In this document: positions 44,634 to 51,924 of the stretch, piece after piece
Numbering within the stretch: position 1 is the stretch's first letter
Layout: each line of letters starts with the position of its first letter
Source: UBA4416 sp020846025
GTDB taxonomy: Bacteria; Bacteroidota; Bacteroidia; B-17B0; Aurantibacillaceae
Direction of reading: 5' to 3'
Assembly: GCA_963169295.1 (NCBI GenBank)
Contig: CAUJDD010000102.1
Location: 1 to 64,000, forward strand
DNA length: 64,000 nucleotides
Program-made: the position numbers and the translations under genes
Notes under the pieces: generated by a model
The model's database searches: none
What the model was told of the DNA's origin: nothing
What the model saw: the letters and a program-made list of their open reading frames with translations, nothing else

Positions 44634-47579
44634 TTACTCTAAAAAATACATATCATCGTAAGGGGAATTTAATGGAGAGCCAAGATTCACTGGCTTTGAC
44701 CAGGTTTCTGTTTTTTCGTTCCATTCACTTTTAAATATATCATAACCACCCATAGTGTTATGTCCTTTTGAAGAGAAATATAATATTTTCCCATCTTTTG
44801 ATAAAGCGGGGTATTCTTCGTCAAATTCGGTATTAATATCAGTTAAGTTTTGAGGCTGAGGTGCCCATTTGCCATTACTTAATTTCTTCAACAAATAAAT
44901 ATCCTTGCCTTTTTTTTCATCATTCCCGTAACTACTATATACAATCATATTTTTATCAGATGATAAATATAATAATGATTTAAAGGCATTTTTTTTATCA
45001 AGTTCTGTTTGCATATCTTCGGTTACCACTAAAACTTTTCCACCAGATTCTAAATTGGTGAATGAATTTTGTATAACATCTAGATCAATGTGTTTTCTAT
45101 TATACACTTCTAATATCACAGGGTTATCAATTAACTTCATTCCATTTTGGCAATACACCATCTCTTGTTCTAGTTTCCAAGCCTTAACATCTTCTGGTTT
45201 ACAAACGGCCATATATTTTTTATAATAATTGATAGCTGTACTGAAACGATAACTTAATTGATTAGCTTTAGCTAAATAGTAATAAACTTCAATTGGTATA
45301 TTTTTATCATCTTCGCATAGTGAAAACAAATTAATACACTCTGATTTATCTTTCTTCGTATTAAATAAACATACGCCATATCTATATGTATCAATTACAG
45401 ATAAATCAATATATAAGTTTAGATTTTGATATATTAGTGCAGCTTCCTGATAAGTAGCTTGTTCAAATAACTTTAAGGCCAAATCTAAATCCTCTTTATC
45501 TTTCAACATCTCTTCCGGAGTTCTTTTTACTTTTAATATTTTATTTTGTTTTTGAACTGTTTTAGCATCTATGTTTTTCATTGGAACTTCTGATTCAAAT
45601 ACTACTTTAGATGCCTCTTGTTCGGTAAAATAATTATTCACACTTAACGCATTATTATTTTTATCCGTACTTAGCTTTATCATTTGTTTTAGTTCAAATT
45701 CTTTCTTTTTAACAGGTATTTCAAATGTAGTTGTAAATGTGTTAACTCCATTTACTTCTACAAGCATTTCATATTTTGTACCAGAAGGTAAAATCATTAA
45801 ATATTTTCCAGTTAGAGTGTTTGATTTATACACTCCACTAATCTCGCCAGTATTCGAATTATACACTGTTATATAAGCATCTTTCTTAGTAGTATCTGTG
45901 TAATTATACCAACCTTTTATGATGGAAGTTTGCAACTCATCTTTAGGAAAACTGATTTGCAAATATTCATACGAAGCATTTTTACGATTACTACAATAAG
46001 ATGCGGTTTGTTTACCTTCATCAGGTATATACATAATATCATCATAAGTAGAATTAATAGGATATCCTAGATTTATAGGTTTAGACCATGCAGAAGCTGA
46101 ATCTTTCCTAATGCATTTAAAAATATCATAACCACCCATGCTATTATGTCCTTTTGATGAAAAATAAAGTGTTAATCCATCTTTACTCAAGTATGGATAA
46201 TTTTCATCATAAGGGCTATTAATTTCCGGCCCGATACCGATGTACTGTGGAGCACTCATTGTGCCATTAGGTAATTTTGTGTTTTTATACAAATCAGTAT
46301 GTTTCTGATCTTTTGTACCATAACTTACTTGGTATATTTCATTAGATTTGGAGGCGCACATCCATAAAGGTATTTGCTTTTTTTTATCAATATCTGAATA
46401 ATAAATCTCAGGCTTTAGTTTTACAATTTCATTTACTAAATCAGGATTATAATTTGAAAGTATGCTTTCAAACTGAACAGGAGTGCGGTTTAACACTTCT
46501 ATATTTTCCTGATTACTCAAAAACATAGTACCATTAAAGCAGTTATTTATTAATTGAGGGCCGTTATTCCCTTCAAAATCATAAGGTTTTACCCGTGCTT
46601 TGTATTGATTAAATGCCTTTATAGCATCTTGAAAAAGATAAGATAAATGAAAAGCCTGTCCTAAATACAGATAGACATCAGCTGGAATTTCTTTGATGCC
46701 TGTAGCTACTTGTAATGCATTAATAGCTTTTGCCTTATTACCATTACTTTTAAATAAACTCACGCCATAATAATAATTTAAGAAAGGATCTAAAGGATCG
46801 TTTTTTAGCAATGGTTCGTAAAGTGTAGTTGCTAACTGATAATTTCCAGCATTATATGCTGCTAAGGCCTCTTGTGGCTTTTTTTGTTCTTCAGATTGTT
46901 GTTTTTTAACTAGCTCATCAATATTTGCATATAAATTTCCGTGTTTATCTACTTGTTTTATTAGATTATTGACATCAGTTACTTCATATAATTTAGCGGT
47001 ATCTATATTCGTTCTTAAATAAAAAACCTTTTCATTTTCATCGGCAAAATAATTATTAATTAAAATCATTGGTTTTTGCTTCTCATTAAGTTTAATAGAA
47101 ATATTCTGCTGACAAATTTCATAATCTATTTTCAATGGAATTTCAACTATTTCTTGCATTGTACCATAACCAGCTACTTCAACCTTAAACATGTATTTAA
47201 TATCAGGCGCCAATATCATTAAGTAATTTCCTGTGAATTGACTGGTGTTATATATTCCAATTAATTCATTATTCGTTGAGTTATAAACACTAATCTTAGC
47301 TTTCTTTTCATTGGCATTTCCTATTACCTGAAAGTGCCCTCGAATAACAACTAATGAAGGCGATGAACTACCCGGGATAGCTTTAAATACATCAAATTTA
47401 TCATCATCGCTTAATCGGTTTGATATAAAATAAATAAATTTCTTTTGAGATTTTAATAAGGGTAATTCTTTTGATTCAGAGCTAGAAAAAGATGACAGAG
47501 TATCTTGCTGTTGGGCAGAAATAACGCTAGGGAGTAAAATAACTATCAAAAATAGAATTTTAATCACAACATGCTTCAT
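44634..47579 (-). CDS. Exported TPR-PD40 protein with circularly permuted modules
   Basis: A 981-residue exported protein; the ATG at 47579 begins a signal peptide (M-K-H-V-V-I-K, ending S-A-Q). Order: a half propeller F-I-Y-F-I-S-N-R plus beta domain (about 45-135); TPRs (about 235-345); PD40 with G-H-N-S-M-G-G-Y-D-I-F (near 480) and a beta domain to about 640; TPRs again (about 695-820); then the first half of a PD40 (S-S-Y-G-N near 875, G-H-N-T-M-G-G-Y-D-I-F near 945), ending right after Y-D-D-M-Y-F-L-E. There is no OmpA domain. The family resembles T9SS PorE-type proteins and the giant protein at 15.9-22.7 kb. Function unknown; an envelope scaffold role is inference. Confidence 0.8.
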   Translation of the reverse strand: MKHVVIKILFLIVILLPSVISAQQQDTLSSFSSSESKELPLLKSQKKFIYFISNRLSDDDKFDVFKAIPGSSSPSLVVIRGHFQVIGNANEKKAKISVYNSTNNELIGIYNTSQFTGNYLMILAPDIKYMFKVEVAGYGTMQEIVEIPLKIDYEICQQNISIKLNEKQKPMILINNYFADENEKVFYLRTNIDTAKLYEVTDVNNLIKQVDKHGNLYANIDELVKKQQSEEQKKPQEALAAYNAGNYQLATTLYEPLLKNDPLDPFLNYYYGVSLFKSNGNKAKAINALQVATGIKEIPADVYLYLGQAFHLSYLFQDAIKAFNQYKARVKPYDFEGNNGPQLINNCFNGTMFLSNQENIEVLNRTPVQFESILSNYNPDLVNEIVKLKPEIYYSDIDKKKQIPLWMCASKSNEIYQVSYGTKDQKHTDLYKNTKLPNGTMSAPQYIGIGPEINSPYDENYPYLSKDGLTLYFSSKGHNSMGGYDIFKCIRKDSASAWSKPINLGYPINSTYDDIMYIPDEGKQTASYCSNRKNASYEYLQISFPKDELQTSIIKGWYNYTDTTKKDAYITVYNSNTGEISGVYKSNTLTGKYLMILPSGTKYEMLVEVNGVNTFTTTFEIPVKKKEFELKQMIKLSTDKNNNALSVNNYFTEQEASKVVFESEVPMKNIDAKTVQKQNKILKVKRTPEEMLKDKEDLDLALKLFEQATYQEAALIYQNLNLYIDLSVIDTYRYGVCLFNTKKDKSECINLFSLCEDDKNIPIEVYYYLAKANQLSYRFSTAINYYKKYMAVCKPEDVKAWKLEQEMVYCQNGMKLIDNPVILEVYNRKHIDLDVIQNSFTNLESGGKVLVVTEDMQTELDKKNAFKSLLYLSSDKNMIVYSSYGNDEKKGKDIYLLKKLSNGKWAPQPQNLTDINTEFDEEYPALSKDGKILYFSSKGHNTMGGYDIFKSEWNEKTETWSKPVNLGSPLNSPYDDMYFLE

Positions 47580-47723
47580 AATCAATTATAAAGCACAAGA
47601 TAATTAAAATAAATAATATAGTTGGAGTAGCTTCTTATTTTTAAGTTTAACTTAATAACATATCTCTAATTATTAATTTCGAATCAATACACTTCGATTT
47701 TAATCAAAACATCCAATCCTCAA

Positions 47724-47731
47724 TATATTTG
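47724..47731 (+). promoter_or_regulatory. Candidate -7 promoter element for the S41 protease gene
   Basis: TATATTTG matches TAnnTTTG, 92 bases upstream of the ATG at 47823, in the divergent spacer with the TPR-PD40 gene. No firm -33 box is seen. Confidence 0.45.
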
Positions 47732-47822
47732 CAAAATTACCTCTCCATTCGTAACTTGCCAGTAAAAACTTCAGATGTTATTTGCAATTATTTTGCATGA
47801 ATTGACTTACAATGAAAAATAT

Positions 47823-50048
47823 ATGAAAAAACTGATCTTAAATGTAACTATTACTTTATCCCTTTTAAATCTCGGTTGTGCTCAAACATCTGAAATTCAT
47901 AAATTGAATCTTGACTTTGAACAATTCGGAAACAATTATCCCACAAAATGGGAAAACTTTGGAAGCAAAGATTACAAAATTTATGTGGATTCGGTCAATG
48001 CTCAAAACGGCAAAATTTCGGCTGTAATAGAAAGTCAGGGGGATAAATCTGACTTTAAAGCATTGGCAATAAATCTACCGAATAATTATAATGGAAAGTT
48101 TATCCGCTTGTCGGGATACATAAAGACAGAAAATGTAACTGAAGGTTATGCAGGATTATGGTTGAGAATCGATCCTCAAATCGGTTTCGATAATATGAAT
48201 AGTAGAGGAATTACAGGCACAACCAATTGGAAAGAATACGAGATTACTTTACCGCTAAATCCGAAAAAGACTGACAAAATTGTAATCGGTGGACTTTTAG
48301 TCGGAAGGGGGAAAATGTGGTTAGATAATTTGCAAGTTTCAATAGACGGAAAAGATTTGGATAACAATAATCTTGAAATTTATACAAGAGAAATCCTACC
48401 AGCAGAAAAAGACAAAGAGTTTGATAACGGTTCAAACATTACTTTTTCTAACTTGACAAATGAAACCATAAGTAATTTAGAATTATTGGGGAAAATTTGG
48501 GGATTTTTAAAATACCACCACCCTGAAATTGCCAAAGGAAATTACAATTGGGACTATGAATTGTTTAGAATTCTTCCCGAATATTTGAAAGCAAAAAACA
48601 ATCAGGAAAGAGATAAAATACTCACATCTTGGATTGGAAAATACGGAAATTTATCACCTTGTAAAAAATGCAAATCTACAGCTAAAGATGCAGTACTTAA
48701 ACCTGATTTGTCGTGGATTGATGATTCAAATTTATCAAACAGCCTAAAATCAACATTACGAGAAATTTATAACAATAGAAATCAAGAGGAAAATTATTAC
48801 ATCAAACTTCACCCTTATGTTGGAAATCCCGACTTCACAAATGAAAATCCGTATTTTAATATGCCCTTTCCTGATAGTGGTTTTAGGTTGTTAGCTCTTT
48901 ACAAATATTGGAATATGATTGAGTATTTTTTCCCAAACAAGCATTTGACTAATAAAAAATGGAATACAGTCCTTAAAGAATATATTCCTAAATTCATTAA
49001 CGCAAATAATGAATTAGAGTATGAACTTGTCGCAATTCAAGTTATCGGAGAAATAAACGATACACACGCAAATTTATGGGGTGGCAAAAATAAAATTGAT
49101 GAATTAAGAGGAAATAATTATGCACCTTTCAAAGCTGAATTTATTGAAAATAAATTGGTTGTTACCGATTATTTCAATCCCGAATTTTCAGACCAAGCTA
49201 AATTGAAAATTGGCGACATAATCACTCATATCAACGGAAAATCCGTTGAATTTATCGTAGATAGTTTAAAAGTATATTATCCGTCATCTAATGAAGCATC
49301 TATGTTAAGAGATATTTCAGCCGATTTACTGCGTTCTACAAAAAACACAATCAATTTGAAATATATTTCTGAAAATCAAGAAAAAGAACAAGAGGTTAAA
49401 TTATACGATAGAGAACAATTAAATATGTACCATTGGTATAAAGTAAATAAGGATGAAAAATGTTATAAATTATTAGGCGGAAATATCGGTTACATCACTT
49501 TAGCAAATATCAAGGCAGAAGATATTCCTGAAATCAAAAAATCTTTTAAAAATACTAAAGGAATCATTATTGATATTCGTAATTACCCATCCACATTTGT
49601 TCCGTTCGCTTTAGGCTCTTATTTTGTATCTAACCCAACCGATTTTGTAAAATTCACTCAAGGCAATCCTAATAATCCAGGAGAATTCATTTTTAGAGAA
49701 GGAACAAAAATCAAAAGTGATAAAAGAAAATACAAAGGAAAATTGGTTGTATTGGTCAATGAGAAATCACAAAGTCAAGCGGAATATACTGCAATGGCAT
49801 TTCGAGCGGTCCAAAACTCAACCATCATTGGAAGTACAACAGCAGGAGCTGACGGAAATGTTTCTGAAATCCTATTACCCGGAGGATTACAAACAATGAT
49901 TTCAGGAATTGGTGTTTATTTTCTGGATGGAACGGAAACACAACGGATAGGAATTGTTCCCGACATTACGGTAAAGCCAACCATTATAGGTATTAAAGAA
50001 GGGAAGGATGAAGTCTTAGAAAAAGCTATAGAAGTAATAATTCAATAA
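47823..50048 (+). CDS. S41-family lipoprotein protease
   Basis: A 741-residue tail-specific-protease-family protein. The start at 47823 gives a lipoprotein signal peptide (L-L-N-L-G-C, Cys19); an upstream frame start at 47775 adds 16 residues and is disfavoured. Residues about 20-185 are a beta-sandwich (possibly carbohydrate-binding-like), about 432-530 a PDZ-like region (L-K-I-G-D-I-I-T-H-I-N-G-K), then the S41 core: G-Y-I-T-L-A-N-I near 555, I-I-I-D-I-R-N-Y near 580, and the catalytic Ser651 in K-S-Q-S-Q-A-E, G-S-T-T-A-G-A-D-G-N near 670 and G-I-V-P-D-I near 716. It is likely an outer-membrane or periplasmic protease of unknown substrate. Codon choice looks less AT-biased than the flanks. 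Confidence 0.88.
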   Translation: MKKLILNVTITLSLLNLGCAQTSEIHKLNLDFEQFGNNYPTKWENFGSKDYKIYVDSVNAQNGKISAVIESQGDKSDFKALAINLPNNYNGKFIRLSGYIKTENVTEGYAGLWLRIDPQIGFDNMNSRGITGTTNWKEYEITLPLNPKKTDKIVIGGLLVGRGKMWLDNLQVSIDGKDLDNNNLEIYTREILPAEKDKEFDNGSNITFSNLTNETISNLELLGKIWGFLKYHHPEIAKGNYNWDYELFRILPEYLKAKNNQERDKILTSWIGKYGNLSPCKKCKSTAKDAVLKPDLSWIDDSNLSNSLKSTLREIYNNRNQEENYYIKLHPYVGNPDFTNENPYFNMPFPDSGFRLLALYKYWNMIEYFFPNKHLTNKKWNTVLKEYIPKFINANNELEYELVAIQVIGEINDTHANLWGGKNKIDELRGNNYAPFKAEFIENKLVVTDYFNPEFSDQAKLKIGDIITHINGKSVEFIVDSLKVYYPSSNEASMLRDISADLLRSTKNTINLKYISENQEKEQEVKLYDREQLNMYHWYKVNKDEKCYKLLGGNIGYITLANIKAEDIPEIKKSFKNTKGIIIDIRNYPSTFVPFALGSYFVSNPTDFVKFTQGNPNNPGEFIFREGTKIKSDKRKYKGKLVVLVNEKSQSQAEYTAMAFRAVQNSTIIGSTTAGADGNVSEILLPGGLQTMISGIGVYFLDGTETQRIGIVPDITVKPTIIGIKEGKDEVLEKAIEVIIQ

Positions 50049-50062
50049 TTTAAACATAATAG

Positions 50063-50160
50063 TATACCCTAACGGGATTTTATCAATTAAAATAAATTAT
50101 TTTATACCCGAATGGTTCATTTATTTAATTTTTTAATATATTTGTACCCGTAAAGGTATA
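50063..50160 (+). promoter_or_regulatory. Three operator-like sites at 40-bp spacing upstream of hipB
   Basis: Each site is an 18-base imperfect palindrome built on TATACC-N6-GGTATA. They lie at 50063-50080, 50103-50120 and 50143-50160, starting exactly 40 bases apart. The third is the most symmetric (TGTACC, six bases, GGTATA) and abuts the -7 promoter box. The form resembles the E. coli HipB operator TATCC-N8-GGATA, also 18 bases long. Binding by the local HipB is inference. Confidence 0.65.
50137..50144 (+). promoter_or_regulatory. Promoter -7 box of the hipBST-like operon
   Basis: TATATTTG matches the Bacteroidota TAnnTTTG box, 24 bases before the hipB ATG at 50168. Its last two bases overlap operator site 3, so repressor binding there would block RNA polymerase. 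Confidence 0.6.
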
Positions 50161-50167
50161 ATTAAAG

Positions 50168-50599
50168 ATGAACAATCTGTCGTTATTTATCCGTTTTCAG
50201 AGAAAAAGACTTGGCATTACTCAAGAAGAACTTGCAACAAAAGCAGGAGTGGGACTTCGTTTTATCCGTGAGTTAGAACAAGGTAAGTCAACATTACAGT
50301 TAAACAAAGTTGAACAAGTCCTGCGTTTATTTGGATTTCAACTTACCCCAAACAAACAACGAATTGATCCTTACGATATTTTTTGGAATTACATGAATAA
50401 AGGTGTAAAAATTACATTATCTAACAAAGTAATTAAGTATGGAATTATAATAGCAGAAATTATTGACAAAAAAGAAAATAAAATTAACGCATGGAAGTTT
50501 ATTCCGAATAATAATGCTATACAGTATCAACAAAAACCAGATGATAAATTAACGGAAACAATTATCCACGCAGACATAACTGTTATTGAAAATCAGTAA
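50168..50599 (+). CDS. hipB: HipB-type antitoxin with C-terminal extension
   Basis: A 143-residue protein whose first 60 residues are an XRE-family helix-turn-helix: F-Q-R-K-R-L-G-I-T-Q-E-E-L-A then A-G-V-G-L-R-F-I-R-E-L-E-Q-G-K-S-T-L. This is a HipB-like fold that should bind the operators upstream. Residues 62-143 form an additional domain, I-D-P-Y-D-I-F-W then beta-strands (G-I-I-I-A-E-I-I) ending D-I-T-V-I-E-N-Q, which most HipB proteins lack and whose role is unknown. It is followed by hipS after 12 bases. As in other HipB systems, it probably represses the operon and binds toxin. Confidence 0.85.
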   Translation: MNNLSLFIRFQRKRLGITQEELATKAGVGLRFIRELEQGKSTLQLNKVEQVLRLFGFQLTPNKQRIDPYDIFWNYMNKGVKITLSNKVIKYGIIIAEIIDKKENKINAWKFIPNNNAIQYQQKPDDKLTETIIHADITVIENQ

Positions 50600-50611
50600 T
50601 GCACATCTTAT

Positions 50612-50935
50612 ATGAAACAAGGATTAGTTTATAAAAAAGACAAAATAGCAGGAAGAATTTGGGAAGATGAAAACGGATATTCATTCCAATATAATGAAGA
50701 ATATTTATTAAATCCTATATACGGTGCTGTTAGCAGAACACTACCCTTGCGTTCAGAAATATTTAATGATAAAACCATGTTGCCGTTTTTTGACGGATTA
50801 ATCCCTGAGGGTTGGTTGTTACAAATTGCTATAGAAAATTGGAAGCTCAATCAGAGAGATAGAATGAGTCTGTTATTAACTCTCTGTAATGATTGTATTG
50901 GCGATATCTCCATAATTCAAAATAAAATAAAATGA
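50612..50935 (+). CDS. hipS: HipS-like protein (detached HipA N-subdomain)
   Basis: A 107-residue protein equal to the N-terminal subdomain of HipA (couple_hipA). The landmarks G-L-V-Y-K-K-D-K-I-A-G-R-I-W-E, S-R-T-L-P-L-R at about 42-48, P-F-F-D-G-L-I-P-E-G-W near 59-69 and I-G-D-I-S-I-I-Q at the end match HipA. In the HipBST system of E. coli O127:H6 this piece is a separate protein that acts as the antitoxin for HipT. Its start is 12 bases after hipB and its end overlaps hipT by four bases. The name is by architecture and gene order, not tested. Confidence 0.85.
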   Translation: MKQGLVYKKDKIAGRIWEDENGYSFQYNEEYLLNPIYGAVSRTLPLRSEIFNDKTMLPFFDGLIPEGWLLQIAIENWKLNQRDRMSLLLTLCNDCIGDISIIQNKIK

Positions 50936-51864
50936 ATTGTTTACTTTGCTATAAAACGTTACAAGCAGAAGAAAAAGATTATCACATAAAATGTATTGAT
51001 AAAGTTTTAGGATTGAAACAGATGCCAGAATTTGACATTGACGAAAAAAAATTAAGTGATTATGCTAAAAAATTCATTGGTGCTAATAAAGCAATTACAG
51101 GCGTTCAACCAAAATTAAGTTTGTGGTTAGAAAAAACTAAAAAAAATACACGTTTTACAATTGTTGACGACAAGAGTAATTATATCATTAAACCTCAAAA
51201 TGAATTCTATTTATCCTTACCCGAAAATGAAGACTTGTGTATGCACCTTGCAAATGAATTTGGAATTAAAGTAGCAACTCATAGTTTAGTTCGATTAAAG
51301 AGCGGTAACCTTGCATACATTACAAAAAGGTTTGACAGAGATGGTGTAAAAAAAATTGCTTGTGAAGACTTATGTCAGCTTACAGAAACCCTTACAGAAC
51401 ATAAATATAGAGGTAGTTATGAAAAAGTTGGTAAAACTATCAAACAATACTCAACACAGTATGGGTTAGACATCTTACATTATTTTCATTTGATTTTATT
51501 TAGTTTCATTACGGGTAATGCTGATATGCATTTAAAAAATTTCTCAATGATGGAAAGAGAAGACGGAGCATTTTATTTAAGCCCATCATATGATTTAGTA
51601 AGTACACATCTTGTAATTAAAGATGAAGAAGAACAAATGGGTTTGAATCTTAATGGCAAAAAAAATAAAATCTCAAAAAAAGACTTTGATATTTTAGGGC
51701 AAAACTTGGAATTAACGCCAAAACAAATTCAAAATAGCTATGATTTATTTATTGACGAAACTGATAAATTTCATTGGTGGATAGATAATTCATTTTTGAC
51801 TTCAGAGCATAAAGACGCTTTTAAAACAATTGTTTCCGACAGAATAGTTATTCTAAAATCATAA
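50932..51864 (+). CDS. hipT: HipT-like serine/threonine kinase toxin with A-I-T-G loop
   Basis: A 310-residue HipA-family kinase without the N-subdomain. It starts with a probable zinc site C-L-L-C-...-H-I-K-C (residues 3-22), then the Gly-rich loop A-I-T-G-V-Q-P-K-L near 56-64, K-P-Q-N-E near 85 and the catalytic loop G-N-A-D-M-H-L-K-N near 198-206, followed by S-Y-D-L near 223-226. The catalytic Asp and the metal Asp are present. In E. coli HipT two Ser in the loop (S57, S59) are autophosphorylated; here they are Ala and Thr. Known HipA and HipT kinases phosphorylate aminoacyl-tRNA synthetases; the target here is not shown. It overlaps hipS by four bases. Confidence 0.85.
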   Translation: MNCLLCYKTLQAEEKDYHIKCIDKVLGLKQMPEFDIDEKKLSDYAKKFIGANKAITGVQPKLSLWLEKTKKNTRFTIVDDKSNYIIKPQNEFYLSLPENEDLCMHLANEFGIKVATHSLVRLKSGNLAYITKRFDRDGVKKIACEDLCQLTETLTEHKYRGSYEKVGKTIKQYSTQYGLDILHYFHLILFSFITGNADMHLKNFSMMEREDGAFYLSPSYDLVSTHLVIKDEEEQMGLNLNGKKNKISKKDFDILGQNLELTPKQIQNSYDLFIDETDKFHWWIDNSFLTSEHKDAFKTIVSDRIVILKS

Positions 51865-51924
51865 AGAAACATAGTGTTGTAAAATTGTTCCGTTTCAAAC
51901 CAAAGTGTATTTTTAAGCAACAAA

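Noticed and set aside
51865..51924. Inverted repeat gaaac/gtttc between hipT and the ABC-F gene as a terminator
   Set aside because: The arms are only five bases with a loop of about 20 and no T-run.
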